Source: DASPWW01 sp963803425
Lineage (GTDB): Bacteria; Actinomycetota; Thermoleophilia; Solirubrobacterales; 70-9
NCBI GenBank assembly: GCA_963803425.1
Contig: CAWDMA010000003.1
Location: 310,001-374,000, forward strand
DNA: 64,000 nt
Reading direction: 5' to 3'
How positions within the stretch are numbered: position 1 is the stretch's first letter; each line of letters starts with the position of its first letter. Shown piece by piece: positions 1 through 8,421 of this stretch. A model generated the notes under the pieces. It worked only from the letters and a program-made list of their open reading frames with translations, was not told the origin of the DNA and did no database searches. The translations under genes were made by a program, and so were the position numbers.

Positions 1-2
1 TC

Positions 3-836
3 GCCCTGATCGGCGTCGCGATCGCCGCGTCGCTGTTCTTCATCGTCGCCTACGCGCTGGAGTGGTCGACGCAGATCCTCGGGCTCGGGCTGGGGGCGGC
101 GCTGCTCGCGATCGCCGCCGCCCTGATCCTCGCCGGGAAGCGCGTCTTCCCCGCCGAGACGGTGAAGGAGCAGCGGGCGAGATTCTCCAACCCGACCGAG
201 CAGCGCGAGCTCGTAGAGGAGATCGAGGAGGGCGGCGAGGGTGTGTCGCGGCGCGGCGTCCTGCTCGGCGGTGCCGCCGCCGGGGCGACGGCGCTCGGCG
301 GTGCGCTGGTGATCCCGCTCGCGTCGCTGGGTCCGAAGCCCGGCGACGAGATCGGCGCCTCTCCGTGGCAGAGGGGAACCAACGTGATCACCGAGGACGG
401 CGTCCACCTCACCCCCGGCGACATCAAGACGGGCGGCTTCGTGACGGGTTTCCCCGAGGGGGCCGACCCGCGCCAGCTCGGCTCCCAGGTCCTGCTCGTG
501 AAGCTGAAGGTGGACGAGCTCGACCTGCCGGCCGACCGCGCCGACTGGCACGTCGGCGGGATTCTCGCCTTCTCGAAGATCTGCACGCACGCGGGCTGCA
601 CCATCAACCTGTTCCGCTACCCCGTGTACAGGCCGACCTCGCCCGGGCCGGCGCTGGTCTGCCCGTGCCACTACTCGACCTTCGACGTCGCCACCGGCGG
701 CAACCGGATCTTCGGCCCGGCCGGGCGCCCGCTCCCTCAGCTTCCGCTCGACGTCGACAGCCAGAACCGGCTGATCGCCGCCGGCGAGATGTCCGGTGCG
801 ATCGGTCCGTCGTGGTGGGGGGTGCGGAAAACTTGA
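3..836 (+). CDS. qcrA: Ubiquinol/menaquinol-cytochrome c reductase Rieske iron-sulfur subunit (5' partial)
   Basis: The reading frame is open from the first bases, so the N-terminus lies outside the window; 277 residues are visible. It begins inside hydrophobic segments (a transmembrane stretch at visible residues 1-20, another at about 26-42), as in actinobacterial QcrA, which has several N-terminal helices, and a further hydrophobic segment follows near residue 90. The Rieske cluster motifs are present: CTHAGC near residue 196 and CPCHYS near residue 221, giving the two Cys and two His ligands of the [2Fe-2S] cluster plus the disulfide Cys pair. It accepts electrons from quinol in the bc1-type complex and passes them to cytochrome c (QcrC, expected upstream). 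Its stop overlaps the qcrB start (TTGA). Confidence 0.95.
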   Translation, partial: ALIGVAIAASLFFIVAYALEWSTQILGLGLGAALLAIAAALILAGKRVFPAETVKEQRARFSNPTEQRELVEEIEEGGEGVSRRGVLLGGAAAGATALGGALVIPLASLGPKPGDEIGASPWQRGTNVITEDGVHLTPGDIKTGGFVTGFPEGADPRQLGSQVLLVKLKVDELDLPADRADWHVGGILAFSKICTHAGCTINLFRYPVYRPTSPGPALVCPCHYSTFDVATGGNRIFGPAGRPLPQLPLDVDSQNRLIAAGEMSGAIGPSWWGVRKT

Positions 837-2230
837 TCCGGGCCACGGTCAGGTTCGTCGACGAGCGCACCGGACAGCTCCCGATGGTGCGGAAGCTGCT
901 CAGGTACGTGTTCCCCGATCACTGGGCGTTCCTGTTCGGGGAGATCGCGCTGTACTCGTTCGTCGTCCTGATCGCCACGGGCGTCTTCCTCGCCCTGTTC
1001 TTCGAGCCCAGCCTGGCGCGGACCACCTATGACGGCACGTATGAGCCGCTGCGCGGCACCGACGTCTCGGTCGCCTACGACTCCGCGGTGCGGATCTCGT
1101 TCGACGTGAACGGCGGGCTGCTGATCCGCCAGACGCACCACTGGGCCGCGCTCGTCTTCGTGGCCGCGATCGCGCTCCACCTGATGCGGGTGTTCTTCAC
1201 CGGGGCCTTCCGCAAGCCCCGCGACCTGAACTACTTCATCGGGCTGACGATGCTGATCCTCGCGTTCATCGAGGGATACGCCGGCTACTCGATGGTCGAC
1301 GACCTGCTCTCCGGGATGGGGCTGGTGATCGGGTACGCGACCGCGCTGTCGATCCCGGTGATCGGCGCCGACATCGCGTTCCTGATCTGGGGCGGGCAGT
1401 TCCCCGGAGCGGACGACTTCATATCGCGCCTGTACATCGCCCACGTGTTCATCTTCCCGGTGATCATCGGGGCGATGATCGCGGTCCATCTGCTGCTGAT
1501 CATGCTGCCCCATCACTCCCAGTTCCGGGGTGGAGGGGCGACCGAGCGGAACGTGGTCGGGACGCCGATGTTCCCGAGCTACGCGCTCCGGGCACTGGGG
1601 CTGATGTTCGCGACCGCCGGGATCCTGTTCCTGCTCGGCGGGTTGATCCAGATCAACCCGATCTGGCAGTGGGGCCCGTTCGAGCTCACCGACGGCACGA
1701 ACGGGGTGCAACCGGACTGGTACATGGGATGGCTGATCGGGGCGCTCCGGATCATGCCGCCGATCGAGGGGCCGGTGATCTTCGGGTACACCGTGTTCCC
1801 GAACCCCTTCTTCGGGGGGCTGCTCGTCCCGTCGGTGTTGTTCGGGCTGTTGTACATGTGGCCGTCCCTGGAGCGCCGCGTCACCGGCGACACCCGGATC
1901 CACCACCTGCTCGACCGGCCTCGCGACAATCCCGTGCGGACCGGGATCGGCGCGGCGCTGTTCACGTTCGTGACCCTGATCTTCCTGGCGGCGTCGGCAG
2001 ACCGGGTGTTCGTCAGCTTCGGAATCGACTACTCGACCCAGGTGTGGTTCTTCCGGGTGGCTGTGTTCGTGCTGCCGGTGATCGTCTACTACCTGACGAA
2101 GCGGATCTGCGAGGAGCTCCGCGACACGAACTGGCACCCGCTGCGCGAGCCGCGCCCCGCGAACGTCGCCCGCAACCGCTCGGGCGGGTTCGGGCTCGTC
2201 CGCGAGACCCGCGCGAACAAACGCGATTAG
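833..2230 (+). CDS. qcrB: Cytochrome b subunit of the bc1 complex
   Basis: 465 residues with a TTG start overlapping the qcrA stop (TTGA); a G-rich stretch about 10 nt upstream can serve as ribosome site. This start yields the usual actinobacterial N-terminus with DERTG and the VFPDHWAF segment. Haem ligand histidines are seen in two helices (QTHHWAAL with a second His 14 residues on, and IAHVF with AVHLL). The quinol-oxidation motif is PDWY (GVQPDWYMGW), the form common in actinobacteria instead of PEWY. Multiple transmembrane helices cover most of the protein, including an extended C-terminal part beyond the classical eight helices. Forms the membrane core of the quinol:cytochrome c oxidoreductase with QcrA. 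Nothing points to an alternative function. Confidence 0.95.
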   Translation: MIRATVRFVDERTGQLPMVRKLLRYVFPDHWAFLFGEIALYSFVVLIATGVFLALFFEPSLARTTYDGTYEPLRGTDVSVAYDSAVRISFDVNGGLLIRQTHHWAALVFVAAIALHLMRVFFTGAFRKPRDLNYFIGLTMLILAFIEGYAGYSMVDDLLSGMGLVIGYATALSIPVIGADIAFLIWGGQFPGADDFISRLYIAHVFIFPVIIGAMIAVHLLLIMLPHHSQFRGGGATERNVVGTPMFPSYALRALGLMFATAGILFLLGGLIQINPIWQWGPFELTDGTNGVQPDWYMGWLIGALRIMPPIEGPVIFGYTVFPNPFFGGLLVPSVLFGLLYMWPSLERRVTGDTRIHHLLDRPRDNPVRTGIGAALFTFVTLIFLAASADRVFVSFGIDYSTQVWFFRVAVFVLPVIVYYLTKRICEELRDTNWHPLREPRPANVARNRSGGFGLVRETRANKRD

Positions 2231-2312
2231 CGCTGCCGCCGGCCCCCGCTGCCCAGTGCAGCATCGACCGGGCTATGGGCCGGTCGATCCAGCACTCGGT
2301 TCGTGGGGTCGC

Positions 2313-2783
2313 CTACTCCACGTCCGGATGCAGGCGCGGCAGCGTCGACTCAGGGTCGGTGCGGCGGTGCAGCTCGGCGGGCTGGTCGACGATGAAGATC
2401 TCGGCGGTGGGGCGGACCTCGGCCTCGATCACGTGTCCGGCGACAACCGAGCCATCCAGCCGGGAGAGGATGCAGTGGACGTGCAGGTGGGGGTCGGCCT
2501 GGCGCGGACCGCCCGGCTGCTCGCCCTCCGGCCGGGTGATCCGCCCCGTCAGCGAGGCGATCTCGACCTGCTCGTCGACCGGGATGTCGACGTAGCTCTT
2601 CGTCTCCCAGTCGAAGCAGGCGAGCTTCGCCCATGCCATCGCGCCGATCGCGGAGAACTCGGCGGCCGCGATCTCGTTCTCGGCCGAGAAGCCGCTCACC
2701 GACTCCATCAGCCTGTCGCCGGTCTCCAGCGCGACCGCGAAGGTGCGGGTGCCGTGATGGTCGGTGAGAAGGCGCGAGCGCAC
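2313..2783 (-). CDS. DUF296 / PPC-domain protein
   Basis: 156 residues, GTG start. It matches the plants-and-prokaryotes-conserved (DUF296) domain: an AEFSAIGAM strand near residue 42 and the HLHVHCILSR...GHVIEAEV core near residues 98-125. The His triad (HLHVH) is a known metal-site feature of this fold. Bacterial single-domain members form trimers; their role is not established, although the plant relatives are AT-hook DNA-binding proteins. There is no AT-hook here. It is the last of three closely packed reverse-strand genes (7 bp after the DUF1697 gene). A CATGAT sequence 6 nt before the start could also act as a local -10 box. Confidence 0.8.
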   Translation of the reverse strand: MRSRLLTDHHGTRTFAVALETGDRLMESVSGFSAENEIAAAEFSAIGAMAWAKLACFDWETKSYVDIPVDEQVEIASLTGRITRPEGEQPGGPRQADPHLHVHCILSRLDGSVVAGHVIEAEVRPTAEIFIVDQPAELHRRTDPESTLPRLHPDVE

Positions 2784-2790
2784 CCGGGCA

Positions 2791-3342
2791 TCATGCCAGT
2801 GCGTCGAAGAACTTCGCCGCCAGCGCCTCGACCGTGCCCATCGTCCGCATCGTCGTTACGCCGAGCAGCTCATCGGCCGTCTTCACGTTCCACTCCGCCG
2901 TCTGAGTGCCGGCGGCCGGCAGCCAGTACAGCTCGCGTCCGGCTAGCGCCAGGCGGTCGGTTTCGGTCGCGGTCGCGAGCACCTTCCCGGCGACGGCGGC
3001 CGAGGGCTTTCGGGCCAGCAGGATCACCTGCAGGCGGCCTTCGGTGGAGTCGACCAGCTTGGGAGGAAACGGCTCGTGCGCGGCGATCGCGCGCACCTGG
3101 TCGGCCGATCGGACGAACACCGAGACCTCGAATCCCGTCGCGTCCGCGAGGGCCGCCTCGATCCGCTCGGTCAGCTTCGCCTCCGAGGCCCGTCCCGCCT
3201 CGAACACGACGTTCCCGCTGGTCCGGAACGGGGCGGCGTCCGCGAACCCGGCGCCCTCGAGGGCCCCGCGCAGCTCGGCGCCGGTCACCTTCCGCTTCGC
3301 GCCCAGGTTGACGCCGCGCAGGAACGCCGCGTGCGACGGCAC
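2791..3342 (-). CDS. DUF1697 family protein
   Basis: 183 residues. The N-terminus (HAAFLRGVNLGAKRKV) and the F-R-T-S-G-N-V-V-F segment are the hallmarks of the DUF1697 family, small cytosolic proteins of unknown function that are widespread in soil actinobacteria. The length is normal for the family. It lies 4 bp downstream of the acyltransferase gene and 7 bp upstream of the DUF296 gene, so the three are probably cotranscribed. No catalytic residues can be assigned from the sequence, and the neighbours do not suggest a shared pathway. Confidence 0.82.
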   Translation of the reverse strand: MPSHAAFLRGVNLGAKRKVTGAELRGALEGAGFADAAPFRTSGNVVFEAGRASEAKLTERIEAALADATGFEVSVFVRSADQVRAIAAHEPFPPKLVDSTEGRLQVILLARKPSAAVAGKVLATATETDRLALAGRELYWLPAAGTQTAEWNVKTADELLGVTTMRTMGTVEALAAKFFDALA

Positions 3343-3346
3343 CGGC

Positions 3347-4078
3347 TCAGACGTCCTCCGCCACGGGATCGATCGGGTCGGGCCAGCTCAGGGTCCTCGG
3401 CGCGTCGCGCATCCGAATGATCCGCGCCGGGACCCCGGCGACGACCGCGTTCGCGGGGACGTCCCGGGTGACGACCGCGTTCGCGCCGACGATCGAGTTG
3501 TCGCCGACCCGCACCCCGCGCAGGATCGAGGCGTTGTATCCGATCCACACGTTCGAGCCGACGTCGACTTCGCGCTTGTAGATCCCCTGCTCCCGGATCG
3601 GGCGTTCCACGTCGACGACCCCGTGGTCGAAGTCGATGAACATCGCCCGGTCGGCGATCACGCACTGCTCGCCGATCCGCACATGCCGGTATGCCGAGAT
3701 CGTGCACTCCTGACCCAGCACCGTCTTTGTCCCGATCTCGACCTCGCCCTCGTGACAGCGGATCTTCGTCCCGTCGCCCACCCACACGAACCGCCCGAAC
3801 CGGACCACGCCGCGGCTTCCGATCTGGATCTGGAGCCCGCGGCCCAGGAACAGCAGACCGGCGGTCTCCCATCGCCATCCCGCCTGCGTGAACAGGCGGC
3901 GCCGCGCGTATCGCAGCGCCAGCCGCGCGTACTTCGGGTTCAGCATCCCGTTGCGCGCCGCGAACCGCAGCAGCCGCACCGGTCCGCCCCGCGTCGAGGG
4001 GGCGGCCGGCGCCGCTTCGCCCCTCGCCGCGGGCGTGCCCGGGGCCTCGCGCACGGTGCTCTCGGGAGGGCTGCCCAC
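3347..4078 (-). CDS. Hexapeptide-repeat acyltransferase (left-handed beta-helix)
   Basis: 243 residues from a GTG start at 4078. I prefer this to a longer frame reaching 4153, because that frame would run into the divergent meaB gene, and because a TATGAT box sits 6 nt before this GTG. The N-terminal 50 residues are low complexity. From about residue 85 onward the protein shows hexapeptide-like turns (IGTKTV, IGEQCV, VGSNVWIGYNASI, VGDNSIVGANAVV) ending in the PANAVVAGVPARII signature of the LacA/WbbJ-type acetyltransferases. His in FIDFDHG is a candidate catalytic base. It probably O-acetylates a sugar or other small molecule; the substrate is unknown. Confidence 0.85.
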   Translation of the reverse strand: MGSPPESTVREAPGTPAARGEAAPAAPSTRGGPVRLLRFAARNGMLNPKYARLALRYARRRLFTQAGWRWETAGLLFLGRGLQIQIGSRGVVRFGRFVWVGDGTKIRCHEGEVEIGTKTVLGQECTISAYRHVRIGEQCVIADRAMFIDFDHGVVDVERPIREQGIYKREVDVGSNVWIGYNASILRGVRVGDNSIVGANAVVTRDVPANAVVAGVPARIIRMRDAPRTLSWPDPIDPVAEDV

Positions 4079-4084
4079 GCGGTG

Positions 4085-4090
4085 ATCATA
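4085..4090 (-). promoter_or_regulatory. -10 box of a leaderless promoter for the acyltransferase gene
   Basis: Read on the reverse strand this is TATGAT, with 6 nt to the GTG start at 4078. No Shine-Dalgarno lies between, so the mRNA would start at or next to the start codon. Confidence 0.6.
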
Positions 4091-4116
4091 GGAGCCGCGG
4101 GGGCGGCCACCGCGCG

Positions 4117-4122
4117 TAGACT
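4117..4122 (+). promoter_or_regulatory. -10 box upstream of meaB
   Basis: TAGACT with 9 nt to the meaB ATG and no Shine-Dalgarno between. The two divergent starts at 4078 and 4132 share this 53-bp control region. Confidence 0.5.
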
Positions 4123-4131
4123 CAGCCGCGA

Positions 4132-5106
4132 ATGGCATCGCGCGGCGCCACACCTACCTCCGGCACCGAGTCGCTCGCGGAGCGGCTGGTCGCCGGCGAC
4201 AAGCGCGCCCTGGCGCGCGCGATCACGCTGATCGAGAACGGCGAGCCGGCCGGTTGGGAGCTGGTCAGCGAGGTTTTCCCCGGCACCGGCAACGCCCGGA
4301 TCGTCGGCCTCACCGGCCCGCCCGGGGTCGGCAAGAGCACCCTGATCGGGGCGCTCACCGCCAAGCTCCGCGAGCAGCACCGCGAGGTGGGGGTGCTCTC
4401 CATCGACCCGTCCAGCCCGTTCACCCGCGGGGCGCTGCTCGGCGATCGGATCCGGCTCTCCGAGCACTTCCTCGACCCCGGAGTGTTCATCCGCTCGATG
4501 GCGAGCCGGGGCGCGCTCGGCGGCCTCGCGGAGGCGGCGCTGCAGGCGGCGCTGGTGATGGACGCCTCGGGCAAGGACGACATCCTGTTGGAGACCGTCG
4601 GGGTGGGCCAGGCCGAGATCGACGTCGTCGACCACGCCGACACGGTCGTGCTCGCGCTGATGCCCGGCTCGGGCGACTCGATCCAGGCGCTGAAGGCGGG
4701 GGTGATGGAGATCCCGGACGTGATCGTGATCAACAAGGCAGACCACCCGCTCACCGACACGATGGAGCGCGAGGTGCGCACGGTGCTCTCCCTGGGCCCG
4801 TCCGGGTCGTGGAAGGTGCCGGTGCTGCGAACCGAGGCCGCCCGCGGCGGGGGCGTGGCGGAGCTGCTCTCCAAGATCGACGAGCACCGCCGCCACATCG
4901 AGGCCGAGGGGACGCTGGAGCGGCGCCGCGCCCGCAACCTGCGCGCCGAGGTGCTCGGTATCGCGGCGGCCCGGCTCCGGCGCTCGCTGGAGAAGCGCGC
5001 CGAGGCCGACCCCGGGGTCGAGGGGCTGCTGGAGCGCGTCGTGCGGCGGGAGATCGACCCCGCGACGGCCGCCGCCGAGCTGCTGCGCACCGAAGCCGCG
5101 AAGTAG
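4132..5106 (+). CDS. meaB: MeaB/ArgK-type G-protein chaperone of B12-dependent acyl-CoA mutase
   Basis: 324 residues. A P-loop (GPPGVGKST, residues 62-70), the SIDPSSPFTRGALLGDRIR segment, ETVGVGQAE (switch/Walker B region) and the guanine-specificity motif NKAD are all present, as in MeaB and human MMAA. These GTPases load adenosylcobalamin and protect the radical mutase from inactivation. The likely client is the split mutase at 14613-17062, about 10 kb downstream, rather than an adjacent gene. The C-terminal dimerisation region (about residues 265-324) is of normal length. The ATG at 4132 has no clear Shine-Dalgarno and is likely read from a leaderless or very short leader. Confidence 0.92.
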   Translation: MASRGATPTSGTESLAERLVAGDKRALARAITLIENGEPAGWELVSEVFPGTGNARIVGLTGPPGVGKSTLIGALTAKLREQHREVGVLSIDPSSPFTRGALLGDRIRLSEHFLDPGVFIRSMASRGALGGLAEAALQAALVMDASGKDDILLETVGVGQAEIDVVDHADTVVLALMPGSGDSIQALKAGVMEIPDVIVINKADHPLTDTMEREVRTVLSLGPSGSWKVPVLRTEAARGGGVAELLSKIDEHRRHIEAEGTLERRRARNLRAEVLGIAAARLRRSLEKRAEADPGVEGLLERVVRREIDPATAAAELLRTEAAK

Positions 5107-5123
5107 CCTGGACACCCCCGGAG

Positions 5124-5139
5124 CGGTGTGCTATCACCG
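5124..5139. other. Small hairpin upstream of the first NHL gene
   Basis: CGGTG and CACCG arms (5 bp) around a 6-nt loop, with an overlapping alternative CCCCGG/CCGGGG pairing (5116-5121 with 5137-5142). It lies in the 66-bp gap after meaB and could be a weak terminator or leader structure. There is no T-run. Confidence 0.3.
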
Positions 5140-5172
5140 GGGAAATTCGGGGGAGACTCGGGGGGTACAGGC

Positions 5173-6861
5173 TTGAAGGTATGGTGGTGGGCAGCGGGGG
5201 TGGCGGCGGCGGCGGCGATGCTCGCCGCCCCGGCACAGGCGAGCACCGGCGCCTTCCAGCGGGCGTGGGGCAAGGACGTGGTCGCGGGCGGCCCGACCGG
5301 GTTCGAGGTGTGCACGAGCGCCTCCGCGTGCAAGACGGGGGAGGAGGGGGCGTTCGGCGGTGAGCTGGGCGAATCGCAGGGCGTCGCCGTCGATGCCGCC
5401 GGGAACCTGTATTCGATCGACCGCACGCATCTGCGAGTCGACAAATACGGCCCTTCGGGGACGTGGCAGCGATCGTGGGGCAAGGATGTCGTCGGGGGCG
5501 GCACCACCGGCTTCGAGGTGTGCACCGCTGCGGCCGCCTGCAAGGAGGGCGAGCTCGGCGAGGCGGGCGGCGAGTTCAACTCCCCCGGCGGTATCGCCGT
5601 CGGCTCGGGCGGCCTGGTCTACGTCGCCGACTCCGGCAACAACCGGGTCCAGGTGTTCGACTCGTCGGGGGGCTTCGAGCGCACGTGGGGGAACGGGGTG
5701 GACGGCGGCTCCGGATTCGCGGTCTGCAGCCAGGCAGAGAGCTGCGTGGCAGGCGCCCCCGGGGGGCTGGGCGGCGAGATGAGCGGCCCGGTGGGGATCG
5801 CCACCGATGCAGCCGGGAACGTGTACGTCGGCGACGTCTACCGGATCCAGAAGTTCGCGTCCACCGGCGACTGGCAGCTCGCGTGGGGGAAGGACGTCGT
5901 CGCCGGGGCGCCCACCGATTTCGAGGTCTGCTACGACGCCACCGAGTGCCAGTCGGGGCTCTCCGGCGGGCTGGGCGGCGAGCTCAACTTCCCGAACGGG
6001 CTCGCCACCGATTCCTCGGACCGCGTGTACGTCGCCGAGCCGCTTAACCACCGGATCCAGCGCTATGACTCCGCCGGGGGCTGGCAACGGGCGTGGGGCA
6101 AGGACGTCGTCGCGGGTGGGTCCGCAGGGTTCGAGGTCTGCACCGCGGCGGCGAGCTGCAAGTCGGGGATCTCCGGAGGGCTGGGCGGCGAGCTCGACTT
6201 CCCCAAAAGCGTCACGGTCGACGGGTCGGGAAAGGTCTACGTCGCCGACACCAGCAACGACCGGGTCCAGAGGTTCGACGCCGCCGGGGGCTTCGAGCGG
6301 GCCTGGGGCGCGGACGTGGTCGCGGGCGGATCGGCCGGGTTCGAGATCTGCACCGCGGCGCCGCTTTGCCAGGCGGGGGGCTCCGATGCGGGCCTCGGCG
6401 GCCACCTCAACAACCCTAGCGGCGTGGGGGCGACCGCGGCGGGGATCCTGTTCGTCGCCGACTCCGACAACCACCGGGTGCAGCGGTTCGGCGATCCGCC
6501 ACCGCCACCACCGCCGTCTCACCCGACCCGCGGGCCGGCGAGCAACGAGTTCCAGATCGGGAAGCTGAAGCGCAAGCTGCTCACCGTGACGGTGCCCGGC
6601 CCGGGCGTGGTCGCGGTGCTCGACGTGGCGGACCAAGCCGCCGCGGGCCGCGCGATCGCGCTCGCGGCGAAGAAGCGACTGAAGCCCTCGAGCGCGACGG
6701 CGACGGCCGCCGGGGACGTGAAGGTGAAGCTGAAGCTGACCAAGGCGGCGAAGCGGAAGCTGAAGCGCAAGGGCAAGGCGAAGGTGAACGCGGCCGTCAC
6801 GTTCACGCCCGACGGCGGCACCGCCGGTACCCAGACCAAGAAGCTGAAAGTCAAGAAGTAG
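5173..6861 (+). CDS. Secreted six-bladed NHL-repeat protein with Cys-pair blades (copy 1)
   Basis: 562 residues from a TTG start at 5173, chosen because a G6 run stands 8 nt upstream and the frame opens with a signal peptide (MKVWWWAAG, Ala-rich core, cleavage after PAQA). Six blades of about 70 residues follow. Each has an aromatic-WGKDVV segment, FEVC-x5-C, GGLGGEL, and an NHL strand such as VYVADxxNxRIQ. A Pro-rich linker (PPPPPPPS) leads to a C-terminal domain of about 105 residues that is rich in Lys (KRKLKRKGKAKV). Propellers of this kind usually bind protein or sugar partners outside the cell; the ligand is unknown. A paralogue with the same architecture lies at 57302-59028. Confidence 0.85.
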   Translation: MKVWWWAAGVAAAAAMLAAPAQASTGAFQRAWGKDVVAGGPTGFEVCTSASACKTGEEGAFGGELGESQGVAVDAAGNLYSIDRTHLRVDKYGPSGTWQRSWGKDVVGGGTTGFEVCTAAAACKEGELGEAGGEFNSPGGIAVGSGGLVYVADSGNNRVQVFDSSGGFERTWGNGVDGGSGFAVCSQAESCVAGAPGGLGGEMSGPVGIATDAAGNVYVGDVYRIQKFASTGDWQLAWGKDVVAGAPTDFEVCYDATECQSGLSGGLGGELNFPNGLATDSSDRVYVAEPLNHRIQRYDSAGGWQRAWGKDVVAGGSAGFEVCTAAASCKSGISGGLGGELDFPKSVTVDGSGKVYVADTSNDRVQRFDAAGGFERAWGADVVAGGSAGFEICTAAPLCQAGGSDAGLGGHLNNPSGVGATAAGILFVADSDNHRVQRFGDPPPPPPPSHPTRGPASNEFQIGKLKRKLLTVTVPGPGVVAVLDVADQAAAGRAIALAAKKRLKPSSATATAAGDVKVKLKLTKAAKRKLKRKGKAKVNAAVTFTPDGGTAGTQTKKLKVKK

Positions 6862-6873
6862 GCTTTCCGGGCG

Positions 6874-7248
6874 ATGAGTGAGCGCCCGAGCGTCGCCGAG
6901 GCCAAGGGGTGGGTCGGGGCCCGCCTCGACGAGATGGGCGGCGCCGGCGTCGGCAAGATCGAGGGCGTGTACGTCGACGAGGAAAGCGGCGAGCCGGAGT
7001 GGCTGCTCGCCCGGCTCGGCCGGTTCGGGCGCTACTCGCTGGTCCCGGCCCGTGACGCGGTCGAGGGGGTCGGCCAGGTATGGGTCCCGTACGAACGCGA
7101 GATCCTCCGCGCCGCGCCTCGGTTCGAGCCGCGCCAGGAACTCGATCCCGAGAGCGAGGCCGAGTTGTCGGCCTACTACGAGACGGACCGCGCCGCCCGG
7201 ATCGCGGAGCGCGGCCGCGTGACCGTCACCGCTCGCGCGGCGCCCTGA
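6874..7248 (+). CDS. PRC-barrel domain protein
   Basis: 124 residues. The N-terminal half reads as a PRC barrel (AKGWVGARLDE, VGKIEGVYVDEESGEPEWLLARLG, SLVPARDA). The C-terminal 45 residues are charged and probably helical. PRC-barrel proteins occur in photosynthetic reaction-centre H subunits and in RimM; the stand-alone stress-type versions in actinobacteria have no assigned role. It follows the NHL gene after 12 bp and converges with the acyl-CoA dehydrogenase gene, with only 3 bp between the two stop codons. Confidence 0.78.
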   Translation: MSERPSVAEAKGWVGARLDEMGGAGVGKIEGVYVDEESGEPEWLLARLGRFGRYSLVPARDAVEGVGQVWVPYEREILRAAPRFEPRQELDPESEAELSAYYETDRAARIAERGRVTVTARAAP

Positions 7249-7251
7249 GCC

Positions 7252-8397
7252 TCACGCGCCGAGCTCGCGCGCGATCACCATCTGCTGCACCTCGTCGGTG
7301 CCCTCGCCGATCGTGAGGATCTTGGCATCGCGGTAGAACCGGCACACGGGGTACTCCTCGATGTAGCCGTACCCGCCGTGGATCTGGACCGCCTCCTCGG
7401 TGGCACGGACCGCGAGCCGGCCGGTCTTCAGCTTCGCCTGCGCCGCACACAGCGTGAACGACTCGCCACGGTCCTTCAGCACCGCCGCCTTGTAGGTGAG
7501 CAGCCGAGCCGCCTCGATCTCCGCCGACAGGTCCGCCAGCTTCGCCTGGATCGTCTGGAACTTCGAGATCGGCTGCCCGAACGCGCGCCGCTCCTTCGCG
7601 TACGCGAGCGCCTCGTCGAGCGCCCCCTGGGCGAGCCCGACGCCCATCGCGGAGACGCCGATCCGGCCTCCGTCGAGGATGTGCAGGAAGTTCTTGAACC
7701 CGTCTCCGCGCCTCCCCAGCAGGTTCGCCTCGGGGACGCGGCACCCGTCGAAGCTGAGAGGCCGCGTGTCGGAGGCGTTCCAGCCCATCTTCCGGTACGG
7801 CTCGCCCTGCTCGTAGCCGGGGGTGCCGTTCGGGACGATCAGGTTCGAGATCTCGCGTCGGTCGCCATTCCCGCTCGTCACCGCGGTGATCGAGACGCAA
7901 CCCGAGATCTCGGTCCCGGAGTTGGTTATGAACTGCTTCGCGCCGTCGATCACCCACTCGCCGTCCTCGAGCCTCGCCCTGGTGCGGGTGTTGCCGGCGT
8001 CCGATCCGGCCTCCGGCTCTGTCAGCCCGAACGCTGCCAGCCGCCGGCCGCTGCACAGCTCCGGCATCCACTCGTCCTTCTGCTCCGCGGTCCCCCACAG
8101 GTGGATCGGCATCGTCCCGAGCGAGGTGTGGGCGGCTAGCGTGATCGCGACCGAGGAGTCCACCCGCGCCAGCTCCTCGACCGCGAGCGCGTAGGACAAT
8201 GTGTCGGCGCCCCCACCCCCGTACTCGGGCGGGAACGGGATCCCCATCAGCCCCAGCTCGCCGAGCTTCGCGACGATCTCGTACGGGAAGGACTTGGTCC
8301 GGTCCAGCTCCTCCGCCGCCGGCGCGACCACGTCGCGCGCGAACTCGCGGACGGTCCGCTGCAGCAGCGCACGCTCGTCGCCGAGATCGAGGTCCAC
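7252..8397 (-). CDS. Acyl-CoA dehydrogenase
   Basis: 381 residues from a GTG at 8397 that gives the normal family N-terminus (VDLDLGDERALLQRTV). The three acyl-CoA dehydrogenase regions are present: the FAD-binding GLTEPEAGSDAGNTRT, the middle-domain DGEWVIDGAKQFITN, and the C-terminal GGYGYIEEYPVCRFYRDAKI...GTDEVQQ. In the short-chain family the catalytic base Glu lies in YIEEYP-type context, as seen here. It oxidises an acyl-CoA and passes electrons to the ETF encoded at 17194-19111. It is divergent from the SCP2-like gene across a 24-bp gap with overlapping promoters. Chain-length specificity cannot be read with confidence. Confidence 0.93.
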   Translation of the reverse strand: MDLDLGDERALLQRTVREFARDVVAPAAEELDRTKSFPYEIVAKLGELGLMGIPFPPEYGGGGADTLSYALAVEELARVDSSVAITLAAHTSLGTMPIHLWGTAEQKDEWMPELCSGRRLAAFGLTEPEAGSDAGNTRTRARLEDGEWVIDGAKQFITNSGTEISGCVSITAVTSGNGDRREISNLIVPNGTPGYEQGEPYRKMGWNASDTRPLSFDGCRVPEANLLGRRGDGFKNFLHILDGGRIGVSAMGVGLAQGALDEALAYAKERRAFGQPISKFQTIQAKLADLSAEIEAARLLTYKAAVLKDRGESFTLCAAQAKLKTGRLAVRATEEAVQIHGGYGYIEEYPVCRFYRDAKILTIGEGTDEVQQMVIARELGA

Positions 8398-8405
8398 GCG
8401 GCGGG

Positions 8406-8415
8406 AGCTTACGAT
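8406..8415. promoter_or_regulatory. Overlapping divergent -10 boxes between acyl-CoA dehydrogenase and SCP2-like genes
   Basis: Forward TACGAT (8410-8415) ends 6 nt before the GTG at 8422. Reverse TAAGCT (8411-8406) ends 8 nt before the GTG at 8397. The two hexamers share two base pairs, so only one polymerase could occupy the site at a time. Confidence 0.6.
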
Positions 8416-8421
8416 GCACGC

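Noticed and set aside
5128..5172. GTG at 5128 as the start of the first NHL gene
   Set aside because: It adds 15 polar residues before the signal peptide; TTG 5173 has a G-rich ribosome site and starts exactly at the signal peptide.
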